A DNA stretch of 64,000 bases from Nitrosospira multiformis (lineage in GTDB: Bacteria; Pseudomonadota; Gammaproteobacteria; Burkholderiales; Nitrosomonadaceae), in NCBI RefSeq assembly GCF_003050865.1, contig NZ_QAOK01000018.1, forward strand, positions 1 through 64,000, written 5' to 3'. Positions 25,221 to 35,726 of this stretch are shown in pieces; within the stretch, counting starts at the first letter, position 1; every line of letters starts with the position of its first letter. A model generated the notes under the pieces. It was not told where the DNA came from. It saw nothing but the letters and a program-made list of their open reading frames with translations, and searched no databases. Position numbers and translations under genes: made by a program.

Positions 25221-28200
25221 ATGACAATTCGGAAAATGAGTTATATTTTTTACCTCGTAACCGGGGTGCTTATTTCCCTGCTTACCCTGTTTGTTGTACT
25301 TCGTTTCTTCGAGCTCCGGAAACTGAATGAGGCCGAAAACGTGCGCTATGCCGGCTTCCTTGCCGTGGATGAGTTGCGACAATCTTCCGACGACCTGACG
25401 CGCACGGCTCGTGCCTATGTCGCTACAGGCAACCCAAAGTTTGAGCAAATCTACTTCGATATATTGGCCATCCGCAACGGCGACAAGGAACGCCCGCTGC
25501 ATTACGAGCGCGGCCCCTGGGATCTGATCCTCGGTCATTTGAACCCGGAGTCCGCGCCGGGGCGCAGGATTTCCTTGAGATCGCAAATAAAGAAACTCGG
25601 ATTTACGGCGGCTGAGCTTGCAAAACTTACGAAAGCCGAGAGTCGCTCAAACCAGCTGACGGAGCGAGAGTACAAGGCATTCAATGCAATGAAAGGGCTA
25701 TTTCAGGATTCGGCCGGAGAATTCAACGTGAAGGGCGCCCCCGACGCCGCATTGGCCAGCAGCCTGCTGCATGATGAGAGCTACCATACGGCCAAGGCTG
25801 AGATCATACGTTTGTTGAACGAGTTTCATGAATTGCTCGACAAGCGTACCCGCAATACGATGGCCCTTGCTAAAAACCGCGCCAATCTCTACATATCCGG
25901 CGTGTTTCTCATGCTTGCCTTTCTCATGGCCTGGTTCGCCTTTTCGTATCGTGTCGTGCGTCGGAAGGTGCAAAATCTTGCATGGCTCGAAGATAAAGCC
26001 AGGAATATCGGAGAGGCGAGCAGCTCACCCGGTTTCTACATCGACTCGAACGACGAGATAGGCAGCCTTTCCCGCGCCTTCATCGTATCTCAGGCTGAAC
26101 GTGATCGCTACTTCAATCAGTCTCTCAACTTTCTTGCGATTTCCGGGTTCGATAATCGTTTCAAGCGGGTGAATACAGCCTGGACCAAAGTTTTTGGCTA
26201 TTCGGAGGAAGAACTGCTGTCCAAGCCTTTTATGGACCTCGTTTTCTCCGGTTCACGCGCAGATACGAAGGCAGAGCTGGACAAGCTCGTCATGGGTAGC
26301 AATGTTTCCTTTGAAAGCCAGATGCGCTGCAAGGATGGCTCCTTCCGCTGGGTCTTATGGAATATAGCCGCCGCAGAGGATGTGCGGGAATTCTACTTTT
26401 CGGGCCAGGATATCACCGCCAGGAAGAATATCGAGAAAGAGCTCCATAATGCCCGAAAGGCAGCGGAGGCTGCCAACCGGGCCAAAAGCGAGTTTCTGGC
26501 AAATATGAGTCATGAGATCCGCACACCGATGAATGGCGTGCTTGGCGCAGTCGGGCTGCTTTTGAACACTGCGCTAACCGCATCACAGCGCGAGCTGGCG
26601 GGACTGGCGCGCGCGAGTGGGGAGACACTGCTTTCCATAATCAATGACATTCTCGATTTCTCCAAAATCGAGGCCGGTAAACTCGTTATTTCACCGGTTC
26701 CTTTTGATCTGCTTCAGGCCGTGGAAGAGGTGGCCAGCATGGGTGCCATGCAGCCGGCAAGAAAGGCAAATGTGAGTGTAATAGTACGTTACCTGCCGAA
26801 TGTGCCGCGTTATGTATTCGGCGACCTGGGACGCATTCGCCAGGTACTGATAAACTTGACCAACAATGCAATCAAGTTTACAGACAAGGGTCAGGTACTC
26901 ATCGATGTGGAAGCGGAGGCTTTCAGTGAAGATGAAGTATCGCTCCGCATCAGCGTCGAAGATAGCGGACCGGGAATCGCGCCGGATAAGCTGCAAAGCA
27001 TCTTCGACAAATTCACGCAGGCAGATGCCTCTACCACGCGGCGTTATGGGGGGACAGGCCTAGGATTGGCTATCAGCAAGCAGCTGGTCCAGCTGATGGG
27101 GGGTACCATCGCTGCGAAGAGCCGGGTTGGCGCTGGCTCGACGTTCTGGTTTACGCTACCTTTGGGCCTGCAGAAAGATTGGCCGACGGATGTGGGTCTA
27201 CACGCGGATCTGACACATGTTCGGGTGCTGATCGTGGACGATAACTCAGCTAATCGCCTGGTGCTGCAAGAGCAGCTCCGCAGCTGGAGGATGCGTATCG
27301 GCAGCTGCGCGTCCGGGGCAGAAGCCTTGCGGGCCCTGCACACATCTCACGCCTCCGGCGATCCCTACAGGATTGCGATCCTCGATCATCAAATGCCGGA
27401 TATGGACGGAGAAATGCTGGGCCAGACCATCAAGGCGGATCCATTGCTCCACAGTATTCGTCTGGTGATGTTGAGTTCTCTGGGACAAGAAGGCGATATC
27501 CGAGAGCGGCTTCAGAAGATCGGCTTCGCGGCCTATCTGGTCAAGCCGGCGCGGCAATCGGAACTGCTGTCGACTCTGGTAAATATCTGGGACGCGCACC
27601 GCCATCAACGAACTATAAATCTCGTCAGTCAGCCTTTCTTCCCGGCAAATCCCGAGATGCAGGCCGCCGATGGCGCCAATTGTCTGTTTGCCGGTACCCG
27701 CGTACTGCTTGCTGAGGACAATGCTACCAATCAGATCGTGGGAGCGATGATATTGCGCAATCTGGGCTGTCTGGTGGATGTTGCCGCTAATGGCCGGGAA
27801 GCCATGGAGATGGTGGATGCATTTCCCTATGATATGGTGTTTATGGATTGCGAGATGCCAGAGATGGATGGTTTTGAAGCCACTGCCGCACTTCGCCGCC
27901 GGCTCGACAGCAAATCACGGCTTCCCGTCATTGCGGTAACGGCACAGGCCATGCAGGGTGATCGAGAACGTTGCCTGCGCGCGGGCATGGACGATTACAT
28001 CAGCAAACCGGTAAAGCTGGAGGACTTTGCGGCAGCCTTAAAGCGCTGGATGCCGGGCAGGGAACAGGGGCAGAAAAATGAAACACCTCCCACGGCAAGG
28101 CATGAAAAGGCGATGCCAGACAGCATCCCGGATCATTCTCCACCGACAGTCTCTTCCTCCCTGCCCGTTTCTTCATCCCTTTCGATGTCTTCCGCATCCT

Positions 28201-28571
28201 CTGCATTGAGTGCGGAAGTCGTTGCGAGACTTCGATCGCTCGCGGAAGCGACGGATCCATCCTTGCTTACCCAGATATTCACATCGTTCCTGCGCGATGG
28301 GGCAGAACGCATCGATGCCCTGAAGGAGGCCCTGGCAGGAAGAAACATGGAACTTCTGTACAAGACTGCTCATGCCATCAAAGGCGCCAGCGCCAATGTT
28401 GGTGCGCATTCCATGGCGGATATGGCTCAAAAGCTGGAGCTTGCAGGCAAAGCCGGCGACATGACTGGAGCGGTCACTTTGATGGAACAAATTGAAATGG
28501 AATTTGGACGCGTGCAGCGTGAAATTACCCAGTCAGATCCCCATTGCGTATCGCTGCCGAGTGAAACTTGA
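25221..28571 (+). CDS. Hybrid sensor histidine kinase (TM-HAMP-PAS-HisKA-HATPase-REC-REC-HPt)
   Basis: A 1116-residue inner-membrane BarA/ArcB-like phosphorelay kinase. Domains in order: TM1 about 7-27; a periplasmic helical sensor about 28-220; TM2 about 223-245; HAMP to about 300; PAS about 300-410 (VNTAWTKVFGYSEEELL); HisKA with H-box NMSHEIRTPMNG near 429; HATPase_c with LTNNAIKF and GGTGLGLAISKQL; REC1 with VLIVDDN and phosphoacceptor in ILDHQMPDMDG near 720; REC2 with VLLAEDN and FMDCEMPEMDG near 875; a Ser/Pro-rich linker; and an HPt domain with AHAIKGASANVGA near 1050. All phosphorelay residues are present. The next gene, a REC-GGDEF protein, overlaps its stop and is the likely output partner. 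Confidence 0.95.
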   Translation: MTIRKMSYIFYLVTGVLISLLTLFVVLRFFELRKLNEAENVRYAGFLAVDELRQSSDDLTRTARAYVATGNPKFEQIYFDILAIRNGDKERPLHYERGPWDLILGHLNPESAPGRRISLRSQIKKLGFTAAELAKLTKAESRSNQLTEREYKAFNAMKGLFQDSAGEFNVKGAPDAALASSLLHDESYHTAKAEIIRLLNEFHELLDKRTRNTMALAKNRANLYISGVFLMLAFLMAWFAFSYRVVRRKVQNLAWLEDKARNIGEASSSPGFYIDSNDEIGSLSRAFIVSQAERDRYFNQSLNFLAISGFDNRFKRVNTAWTKVFGYSEEELLSKPFMDLVFSGSRADTKAELDKLVMGSNVSFESQMRCKDGSFRWVLWNIAAAEDVREFYFSGQDITARKNIEKELHNARKAAEAANRAKSEFLANMSHEIRTPMNGVLGAVGLLLNTALTASQRELAGLARASGETLLSIINDILDFSKIEAGKLVISPVPFDLLQAVEEVASMGAMQPARKANVSVIVRYLPNVPRYVFGDLGRIRQVLINLTNNAIKFTDKGQVLIDVEAEAFSEDEVSLRISVEDSGPGIAPDKLQSIFDKFTQADASTTRRYGGTGLGLAISKQLVQLMGGTIAAKSRVGAGSTFWFTLPLGLQKDWPTDVGLHADLTHVRVLIVDDNSANRLVLQEQLRSWRMRIGSCASGAEALRALHTSHASGDPYRIAILDHQMPDMDGEMLGQTIKADPLLHSIRLVMLSSLGQEGDIRERLQKIGFAAYLVKPARQSELLSTLVNIWDAHRHQRTINLVSQPFFPANPEMQAADGANCLFAGTRVLLAEDNATNQIVGAMILRNLGCLVDVAANGREAMEMVDAFPYDMVFMDCEMPEMDGFEATAALRRRLDSKSRLPVIAVTAQAMQGDRERCLRAGMDDYISKPVKLEDFAAALKRWMPGREQGQKNETPPTARHEKAMPDSIPDHSPPTVSSSLPVSSSLSMSSASSALSAEVVARLRSLAEATDPSLLTQIFTSFLRDGAERIDALKEALAGRNMELLYKTAHAIKGASANVGAHSMADMAQKLELAGKAGDMTGAVTLMEQIEMEFGRVQREITQSDPHCVSLPSET

Positions 28572-28573
28572 TC

Positions 28574-29488
28574 ATGAAGATACTCATTGCCGAAGACGAC
28601 ACTACCTCGCGCCTGTTGTTTGCCGCTACCCTCAGGAAACTGGGGCATACCGTAATGGCAGTAGAGGACGGGCGTAAAGCTTGGGAGGCCTGGCAAAAGG
28701 ACGAATATCCGCTGCTCATCTCCGACTGGATGATGCCTGATATCGATGGTCTGCAATTATGCAGAATGATCCGCAGCGAACCTGGCCTGCAATATACCTA
28801 CATCATCCTTCTTACGGCGCTGGACAGCAAGGGCAGCTATCTCGAAGGCATGGACGCAGGGGCGGATGATTTCATTACCAAACCGTTCGATGAAGAACAA
28901 CTGGCAACCCGGCTACGGGTCGCTGAACGAATCCTTGGTCTGCATCAAAAGCTACATATCCAAGCCACGCGTGATTATCTGACGGGCGTATGGAACCGAG
29001 CCTCTATCATGGATTATCTGCAGAAGGAGTTGAAGCGAGGAGCGCGTCAGGATACCTGCACGAGCGTGATGATTGCGGATCTCGATCACTTCAAGCGAAT
29101 CAACGATACCTATGGGCATCCAACCGGTGACGAAGTACTGCAGGAGGCAGCACGGCGCATGTCAGGTGTATTGCGGGGTTATGACCGGATCGGACGCTAT
29201 GGAGGTGAGGAATTTCTCATAACAGCATCGGGTTGTGACTGGAGCGAGGCCATGGCTCTGGGCGAAAGAATCTGTAGCTCCATCAGCAGCGCGCCTGTCA
29301 ACAGCCGTGCAGGACAAATTGACATGACTGTGAGCATAGGTATCGCGACGAGTTGCGGACAGGTCGATGATACAGGTGAGCTTATCGCAGCCGCCGATCA
29401 AGCTCTCTATCAAGCAAAAGAGGCCGGGCGTAATCGGGTTGAATTGTCAAAGCTGACGACCGAATCAAGACCCAGGACATGGCGCTGA
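28574..29488 (+). CDS. Response regulator with diguanylate cyclase output (REC-GGDEF)
   Basis: A 304-residue PleD-like protein. The N-terminal receiver has MKILIAEDD, phosphoacceptor Asp in LISDWMMPDIDG, and Lys in FITKPF. The C-terminal GGDEF domain has DYLTGVWNRASI, ADLDHFKRINDTYGHPTGDEVL and active-site RYGGEEFL. An RGYD sequence lies five residues before GGEEF and fits the RxxD inhibitory site for c-di-GMP. ATG 28574 is preferred; TTG 28568 is an alternative overlapping the kinase stop. The overlap indicates one operon, so the kinase probably controls c-di-GMP synthesis. Confidence 0.94.
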   Translation: MKILIAEDDTTSRLLFAATLRKLGHTVMAVEDGRKAWEAWQKDEYPLLISDWMMPDIDGLQLCRMIRSEPGLQYTYIILLTALDSKGSYLEGMDAGADDFITKPFDEEQLATRLRVAERILGLHQKLHIQATRDYLTGVWNRASIMDYLQKELKRGARQDTCTSVMIADLDHFKRINDTYGHPTGDEVLQEAARRMSGVLRGYDRIGRYGGEEFLITASGCDWSEAMALGERICSSISSAPVNSRAGQIDMTVSIGIATSCGQVDDTGELIAAADQALYQAKEAGRNRVELSKLTTESRPRTWR

Positions 29489-29533
29489 AAAGTTGTCGCT
29501 TCCGACTCTCCGGAAACCGCTATCGACCGGGCT

Positions 29534-30886
29534 CTACTGGAGCGCCATATCGGCTCTTACGATCTGGCCGCGTAGAGTGTGGGACAGGGCCGTGGTGATT
29601 TTCAGATCTGCAAATTTTCCTATCATTTCGGGATGCCCGGGAAAATTGACTACGCGGTTGTTATCAGTGCGCCCGCTTAATTCGCCGGAATCTTTTCTGG
29701 AGGAACCTTGCACCAGAACGCGCTGTATCGTTCCCACCATCCTGACGCTAATTTCTTGCGCCTGAAGCTCCACTTTTTCCTGCAACCGCTGCAACCGCTC
29801 CAGCTTGATCTGATGAGGCGTCGTATCTTCCAGTCCGGCTGCCGGGGTCCCCGGACGGGAACTGTAAATAAAGCTGAAGGAACCATCGAAGTTCACCGCT
29901 TCGATCAGTTTCATCGTTGCCTCAAAGTCTGCTTCGGTTTCTCCCGGAAATCCGACAATGAAATCAGAGGTAATCGAAATATCCGGTCGGGCAGCACGCA
30001 ACCGCCGAATGATCGATTTGTATTCCAGCGAAGTGTAGCCTCGTTTCATCGCCGCCAGGATGCGATCCGAACCGGACTGAACCGGCAAATGCACGTGACT
30101 TACCAGCTTGGGAGAAGTCTTGTAAGCCTCAATGAGGCGGGGTGTGAATTCCCTGGGGTGAGAGGTGGTATAACGGATGCGTTCGATACCTGGGATTTCA
30201 TGGAGATATTCCAACAACAGCGCAAAGTCGGCTAATTCGCCCTCTTCCGCATATTGCATTCTGCCGCGATAGGCGTTGACGTTTTGTCCCAGCAGGGTTA
30301 CTTCCTTGACACCGAGATCTGCCAGACTCGCGATTTCCGTCAGGATATCGTCGAGCGGACGTGAAATTTCCTCACCGCGCGTATAAGGAACCACGCAAAA
30401 GCTGCAATACTTGCTGCACCCTTCCATGATGGATACGAAGGCGGTCACGCCCTCCGTGCGCGCCGGCGGCAGATGATCGAATTTCTCGATCTCGGGAAAG
30501 GAGATATCCACCTGCGGTCGGCCCGTAATCTGACGCGTCGAAATCATCTGCGGCAGCCGGTGCAGCGTCTGCGGACCAAACACCAGGTCTACATAGGGGG
30601 CGCGTTTGACGATCTCCGCCCCCTCCTGGCTGGCCACGCATCCGCCCACGCCTATCAGCAGACCGGGATTGGCCGCCTTGAGATGTCTTACGCGTCCAAG
30701 GTCATGAAACACCTTTTCCTGCGCCTTCTCCCGCACCGAGCAGGTATTGAAAAGAATTACGTCCGCTTCAGCGGGATTATCCGTTTTTTCCATGTGCTCC
30801 GCATCACGCAGCACGTCCGCCATTTTTTCCGAGTCATACTCGTTCATCTGGCAGCCAAATGTTTTGATGTAAAGTTTTTTTGCCAC
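29534..30886 (-). CDS. miaB: tRNA-2-methylthio-N6-dimethylallyladenosine synthase MiaB
   Basis: A 450-residue radical-SAM methylthiotransferase modifying A37 of tRNAs reading UNN codons. The N-terminal UPF0004 domain has cysteines in [28 protein letters not shown] and [11 protein letters not shown]. The radical-SAM motif is [17 protein letters not shown] (CxxxCxxC). A C-terminal TRAM domain (residues about 380-445) follows. It is convergent with the GGDEF gene and downstream of ppc on the same strand. Confidence 0.96.
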   Translation of the reverse strand: MAKKLYIKTFGCQMNEYDSEKMADVLRDAEHMEKTDNPAEADVILFNTCSVREKAQEKVFHDLGRVRHLKAANPGLLIGVGGCVASQEGAEIVKRAPYVDLVFGPQTLHRLPQMISTRQITGRPQVDISFPEIEKFDHLPPARTEGVTAFVSIMEGCSKYCSFCVVPYTRGEEISRPLDDILTEIASLADLGVKEVTLLGQNVNAYRGRMQYAEEGELADFALLLEYLHEIPGIERIRYTTSHPREFTPRLIEAYKTSPKLVSHVHLPVQSGSDRILAAMKRGYTSLEYKSIIRRLRAARPDISITSDFIVGFPGETEADFEATMKLIEAVNFDGSFSFIYSSRPGTPAAGLEDTTPHQIKLERLQRLQEKVELQAQEISVRMVGTIQRVLVQGSSRKDSGELSGRTDNNRVVNFPGHPEMIGKFADLKITTALSHTLRGQIVRADMALQ

Positions 30887-30966
30887 GACCTTACTTACTG
30901 TTTCAGTAAATCATGATGAGCCGAAGCACTTTGGAAGTGCCCCGGGCAGTATCGCTCTGCCTGAAG

Positions 30967-33819
30967 TTACCCGCTGTTCCTCAGTCCGGCGGCAACTCCA
31001 TTGATAGTAAGCTGTATGGCACGTGTTACCGCATCTGTGGCATCCCCGGACCGGTAACGGCGCAACAGCTCCACTTGCAAGTGATTGAGCGGATCGATAT
31101 AAGGGGTACGGTTGCGAATGCTGCGCGCAAGCGTAGGATTATCCTGCAATAGCTCAGTTCGGCCGGTCACGGCAAAAAGCCATTTCACGCTAAGTTCCCA
31201 CTCTTTTTGTATCCGACCGAAAACTTCGCGCCGCAGTTCCACATCCGTAACCAGTTCAGCGTAGCGCGAAGCAATACCCATGTCAGTTTTGGCCAGTACC
31301 ATGTCCATGTTCGACAGCAATGTCTGGAGGAACGGCCAGGCCTGATACATTTTCTGCAGGAGTCCCAGTCCGTTGTCGCCCCTGCCCTCGCGCTGCACGA
31401 ACATTTCCACGGCCGTGCCAAAACCATACCAGCCGGTAATCATCGCGCGGTTGACACCCCAACTGAACGTCCATGGAATGGCGCGCAGATCTTCTATCAG
31501 ATCGGATTTTTTGCGGGAGGGAGGGCGGCTGCCGATATTGAGTCCCGCAATTTCCTTTATCGGGGTCGATTCCTGAAAATACCGGTTAAATCCAGGCGTT
31601 TCATATACCAGGCTGCGATAAGCCCGCAGGGCATCGCCTGCCAGCACTTCCATGACCCCATAATATTCATCCGCGCACTGGCCGAGCGTATCATGGCTCA
31701 GCAGCGTCGCCTCGATAGTTGCTGCGACCAGCGTTTCCAGATTACGTCGCCCGATCTCCGGATCGGAATATTTGCTGCCGATGACTTCGCCCTGCTCGGT
31801 GATGCGTATCTGCCCGTTGACGCTGCCCGGCGGCTGCGCCAGTATTGCCTGATAGCTGGGACCCCCGCCGCGGCCAACCGTGCCGCCGCGTCCATGAAAC
31901 AGTCGCAGCTCGACTTTGTGCTTGGCAAAGACCTTCGTGAGTTCGGTTTCGGCCTTGTAGAGCTCCCAGTTGGCCGCGAGGAATCCGCCATCCTTGTTGC
32001 TATCGGAGTAGCCGAGCATCACCTCCTGAACGTCATTGCGCGAATCCACCAGCTTGCGGTAATAGGGTATCGAGAACAGCTCGTCCATGATGCGGGGACA
32101 GCCACGCAGGTCGGCGATGGTTTCGAACAACGGAACAATATTGACATGCAGATGCGGCTTTTCTCCTGCCCGCAGCAGCCCTACCTCCTTCAACAGCAGC
32201 GCAACTTCCAGGATGTCGGATATGCCGTCCGCCTTGGAAATGACGTAATTGGGTAATGCTGCCGGACCGAAGCGCCGATGAATTTCGGCCGCCGTCTCCA
32301 CGATATGCAATTCACCCTCGGCAAGCTCCGAATAGTCGAGGTAAGGCGAGCGCAGGAGGCGCGGGCTGCTGATCTCAGTCAGGAGGCAGCGCACGCGTTC
32401 CGCTTCCGGCAGGTCTGAATAGCCTTTCAGGCTGGCGCCGCGCTCGAACAGTTCGGCCACGACCTGCTCATGAATGTGGCTGTGCTGGCGCATATCCAGC
32501 GGCGCGAGATGAAAACCGAATACCTCAGCCGCCCGCCGCAGGTGGCGGAGATCACCCCGCGCCAGTAACTCCGATTTATGCCGTTCGAGCGAATGGATGA
32601 CGATATCGAGATCGCGAACGAGTTCCATGCTGTCAGTGTAAGGCTCCGCCGGACCGACCGGACGCCGTTGCCTGATTGCATGACCAAGCCCCATGCTGGT
32701 CGCAGCAAGGCGCGCGTAAATACCGATCAGGGCGCGTCGATAAGGCTCATCAGCACGACTCGGCGCACGATCGGGCGAAGCCGCAACCAGCGCCGCCAGG
32801 GCATCGTCCACGTCGACCAGGCGATCAGTCAGGCTTAACCGGCGGCCGATCTGGTGGACCTCACCCATGTAAAAATCCAGTGCCAGAGCGGATTGCCGCT
32901 CGGCGGCGTGCAGCAGTACCTCATGAGTAACGAAGGGATTGCCGTCGCGATCGCCGCCTATCCAGCTGCCAATACGAAGAAACGGAGGAACACGGGGGGC
33001 TTTATCGCCCATCCGGCGTTCGAGCAGATCTTCGATTTCCGCATACAGATGCGGCACTTCTGTAAGAAAAGTGTAGTGATAATAGGCCAGGCCATTTTTG
33101 ATTTCGTCATATACGGACAGGCGTGCCGAGCGCAGCATGCGAGTCTGCCATAATATCTGAATGGCGGTTCGCAACCCCTCTTCGTTCTTGCTCAGCTCAT
33201 CCGGAGTGAGCTGCACCCGATCGCGCTCGTTCAACAGTCGAGCAATCCCCAATTGGCAATCAAGTATGCTTCTTCGCTGCACTTCCGTCGGATGGGCCGT
33301 CAGCACTGGCGAAACGAGGGCTTTGGCAAAGAACCGACCAAGGGTCGCGCTGCTTGTGTCGTTGGATAAAACCAGGTCGAGCGCGCGCGCCACACTGCCC
33401 GCCTGCGGTTGAGACCGGGCTAAAAGATAGCTGCGCCGCCGGCGGTTGTGATGCATATCCTCGGCTATGTTCGATAGCTGCGAGAACTGACTGAACGCGC
33501 GAACCACCGCTTCGGTAGCCTTGTTGCTCAACTGGTTGAGCAACCGGTCCAGTTCCTGTCGCGCCTTCGGATCCTGGTCGCGGCGAAACCGAATCGCGGT
33601 TTGCCGGATATTTTCCACCAAATCAAAAGTAGGTTCGCCCTCCTGTTCACGCAGGGTATCGCCCAGCATGCGCCCGAGCAGACGGATGTCCTCTCGCAGA
33701 GGGTCATCCTTCGGCTCCTTGTCATCGATGTGATTAGGATTAGGATTAGTATCAATACTTTCGCTTTGGGAAGCGACCGATCCCATAAACAACCTCTTCT
33801 CTGGAAGATGCGAACTCAT
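30967..33819 (-). CDS. ppc: Phosphoenolpyruvate carboxylase
   Basis: A 950-residue enzyme making oxaloacetate from PEP and bicarbonate, the anaplerotic step for an autotrophic lifestyle. Catalytic His is in [33 protein letters not shown] and [20 protein letters not shown] are the other signature loops. The C-terminus ends RNSG, where most family members end in NTG. N-terminal starts are uncertain: ATG 33819 or ATG 33786 (MGSVASQSE). The Asn/Pro-rich N-terminus is encoded by a short GATTAG triplication near 33731. The gene is divergent from hemC. Confidence 0.96.
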   Translation of the reverse strand: MSSHLPEKRLFMGSVASQSESIDTNPNPNHIDDKEPKDDPLREDIRLLGRMLGDTLREQEGEPTFDLVENIRQTAIRFRRDQDPKARQELDRLLNQLSNKATEAVVRAFSQFSQLSNIAEDMHHNRRRRSYLLARSQPQAGSVARALDLVLSNDTSSATLGRFFAKALVSPVLTAHPTEVQRRSILDCQLGIARLLNERDRVQLTPDELSKNEEGLRTAIQILWQTRMLRSARLSVYDEIKNGLAYYHYTFLTEVPHLYAEIEDLLERRMGDKAPRVPPFLRIGSWIGGDRDGNPFVTHEVLLHAAERQSALALDFYMGEVHQIGRRLSLTDRLVDVDDALAALVAASPDRAPSRADEPYRRALIGIYARLAATSMGLGHAIRQRRPVGPAEPYTDSMELVRDLDIVIHSLERHKSELLARGDLRHLRRAAEVFGFHLAPLDMRQHSHIHEQVVAELFERGASLKGYSDLPEAERVRCLLTEISSPRLLRSPYLDYSELAEGELHIVETAAEIHRRFGPAALPNYVISKADGISDILEVALLLKEVGLLRAGEKPHLHVNIVPLFETIADLRGCPRIMDELFSIPYYRKLVDSRNDVQEVMLGYSDSNKDGGFLAANWELYKAETELTKVFAKHKVELRLFHGRGGTVGRGGGPSYQAILAQPPGSVNGQIRITEQGEVIGSKYSDPEIGRRNLETLVAATIEATLLSHDTLGQCADEYYGVMEVLAGDALRAYRSLVYETPGFNRYFQESTPIKEIAGLNIGSRPPSRKKSDLIEDLRAIPWTFSWGVNRAMITGWYGFGTAVEMFVQREGRGDNGLGLLQKMYQAWPFLQTLLSNMDMVLAKTDMGIASRYAELVTDVELRREVFGRIQKEWELSVKWLFAVTGRTELLQDNPTLARSIRNRTPYIDPLNHLQVELLRRYRSGDATDAVTRAIQLTINGVAAGLRNSG

Positions 33820-33825
33820 GCCCTA

Positions 33826-33849
33826 AGTACTTCAGTTCAGTACTTCAGT
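33826..33849. repeat. 11-bp direct repeat in the ppc-hemC divergent promoter region
   Basis: AGTACTTCAGT occurs at 33826-33836 and again at 33839-33849, a 13-bp period. Each copy includes the palindrome AGTACT. The location in the short divergent spacer suggests a possible regulator site, but no known operator matches. Confidence 0.5.
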
Positions 33850-33920
33850 CCGGCTTTGACGTCCGCCATGGTAAAATAAGTGCCAGCAGGATTTCCAAAC
33901 TTTTGTTTATTTTAATAGGA

Positions 33921-34886
33921 ATGCCTAATTCATCCACACCCAATAAAATAGTTATCGCGACACGGGAAAGCGCTCTTGCCCTGTGGCAGGCCAATTTCAT
34001 CCGGGATCGCCTGGCAGAATTATACCCGCAAACGGAATTTCAAATATCCGGAATGACGACCCGGGGCGATCAGATTCTTGATGTGACGCTATCCAAAATC
34101 GGCGGAAAAGGTTTGTTCATCAAAGAACTGGAACAGGCGCTGGAGGAGGGGCGGGCTGACATCGCCGTGCATTCGATGAAGGATGTGCCGATGGATATGC
34201 CGACCGGATTCGCGCTGGCAGCGATCACGGAGCGTGAAGATCCGCGGGATGCATTTGTCTCCAACAAATATGCGACGCTGGATGCGCTTCCGCCGGGGAG
34301 CGTAGTGGGCACTTCCAGTCTTCGGCGTGAAAGCCAGTTGCGCGCGCGCTTTCCTCATTTGCAGGTGCAGCCGCTGCGAGGCAACGTCCAGACGCGTTTG
34401 CGCAAGCTGGATGAGGGCCAATTCGCAGCGATCATTCTGGCGGCAGCGGGATTGAAACGACTGGGGCTTGCGGATCGCATCACGGCGCTGCTGAGCCCCG
34501 ATCTCAGCCTGCCCGCAGTAGGGCAAGGCGCTTTGGGCATTGAGTGCCGTGCAGATCGCTCGGATTTGATCAGGCTCATGGAACCGCTGCATCATATTCC
34601 CACTGCGCGCTGCGTCGAAGCCGAGCGTGCCATGAGTCGCGCCCTGGGTGGCAGTTGCGAAGTGCCATTGGGGGGCTTTGCCGAAATCAACGGAGACGTG
34701 CTTAGGCTGCGCGGATTTGTCGCCAGCCAGGATGGAATACGCATGATAAGCGATGAATTGAACGGGAGTCCCGATGATTGCGCTTCGATGGGAGCTGAGC
34801 TGGCAAAGAACCTGAAGGCAAAGGGGGCGGAAGAGATTCTGGTAGCGCTGGAATCGAAAGCGGTTGAACCCGTGAGCCATCCGTGA
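33921..34886 (+). CDS. hemC: Porphobilinogen deaminase (hydroxymethylbilane synthase)
   Basis: A 321-residue enzyme assembling four porphobilinogens into hydroxymethylbilane. Blocks seen are [70 protein letters not shown] with [12 protein letters not shown], and [14 protein letters not shown] with the dipyrromethane-binding Cys. ATG 33921 gives the usual N-terminus; TTG 33903 is an alternative. Haem is in high demand in a cytochrome-rich ammonia oxidiser. The stop overlaps hemD (GTGA). Confidence 0.96.
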   Translation: MPNSSTPNKIVIATRESALALWQANFIRDRLAELYPQTEFQISGMTTRGDQILDVTLSKIGGKGLFIKELEQALEEGRADIAVHSMKDVPMDMPTGFALAAITEREDPRDAFVSNKYATLDALPPGSVVGTSSLRRESQLRARFPHLQVQPLRGNVQTRLRKLDEGQFAAIILAAAGLKRLGLADRITALLSPDLSLPAVGQGALGIECRADRSDLIRLMEPLHHIPTARCVEAERAMSRALGGSCEVPLGGFAEINGDVLRLRGFVASQDGIRMISDELNGSPDDCASMGAELAKNLKAKGAEEILVALESKAVEPVSHP

Positions 34887-35665
34887 GCAAGCCGCTGACC
34901 GGGCTCCATATCCTGGTCACGCGTCCTTCCCATCAGGCTGAGGAGCTTGCTGAGAAAATACGAGCAGCAGGCGGAGAACCCTACCTGTTTCCGGTCCTGG
35001 AGATTCAGGATATCTCCGACCCGCGTCCATTGCTCGAATTGATCGAGCGCCTGGACGAATTCTATCTGGCGATTTTTGTCAGTCCCAACGCCGTCAATAA
35101 GGCGATGAGCGTCATATGTGCGAAACGCGCATTGCCGTTCGATCTCAAAATTGCGACAGTCGGTCAGGGCACTGCCAGAACGCTGCAACGATTCGGGGTG
35201 AGCGGAGTAATCGTGCCTGCGGTGCGATTCGACAGCGAAGCCTTGCTCGATATGGCAGAATTGGATCGTATCCATGTAGCGGGCAAGCGAATCATCATTT
35301 TTCGGGGCGACAGCGGACGCGAACTGCTGGGGGAAATGCTGAGGAAACGCGGCGCTTTTGTCGAATACGCGGAGTGTTACCGCCGGGTACGGCCGGAAGC
35401 GGAAATCGCACCGCTTCTCGCAGCCTGGAAGCGTGGTGAGATGAACGCGGTTACCGTTACCAGCAGTGAAGGGTTGCGCAATTTATGGGAGATGGTGGGC
35501 GACTCAGGCAGAACATGGCTTGAAAACACGCCCTTGTTCGTGTCCCATGAGCGCATCGCGGAGGTGGCGTGGAAATTGGGATTTAACCGCGTGATAGTTA
35601 CCGCTGCCGGAGACGACGGGCTGGTTGCGGGTTTGCAGGATTATTTTTCCGGGCACGTCGGGTGA
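34883..35665 (+). CDS. hemD: Uroporphyrinogen-III synthase
   Basis: A 260-residue HemD-family protein that cyclises hydroxymethylbilane with inversion of ring D. Sequence conservation in this family is low, but [59 protein letters not shown] and ECYRRVRPE are recognisable. The start is GTG 34883, overlapping the hemC stop. It is followed by hemX after 61 nt. Confidence 0.92.
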   Translation: MSKPLTGLHILVTRPSHQAEELAEKIRAAGGEPYLFPVLEIQDISDPRPLLELIERLDEFYLAIFVSPNAVNKAMSVICAKRALPFDLKIATVGQGTARTLQRFGVSGVIVPAVRFDSEALLDMAELDRIHVAGKRIIIFRGDSGRELLGEMLRKRGAFVEYAECYRRVRPEAEIAPLLAAWKRGEMNAVTVTSSEGLRNLWEMVGDSGRTWLENTPLFVSHERIAEVAWKLGFNRVIVTAAGDDGLVAGLQDYFSGHVG

Positions 35666-35726
35666 AAGGTGACGGTAAAGGTGAAAACCGCGAAGGGCGA
35701 CAACACAATTTTGCTCCTACGCAATC

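Noticed and set aside
33725-33760. GATTAGGATTAGGATTAG resembling a telomere-type repeat
   Set aside because: It is only three units, in frame within the N-terminal Asn/Pro codons of ppc.
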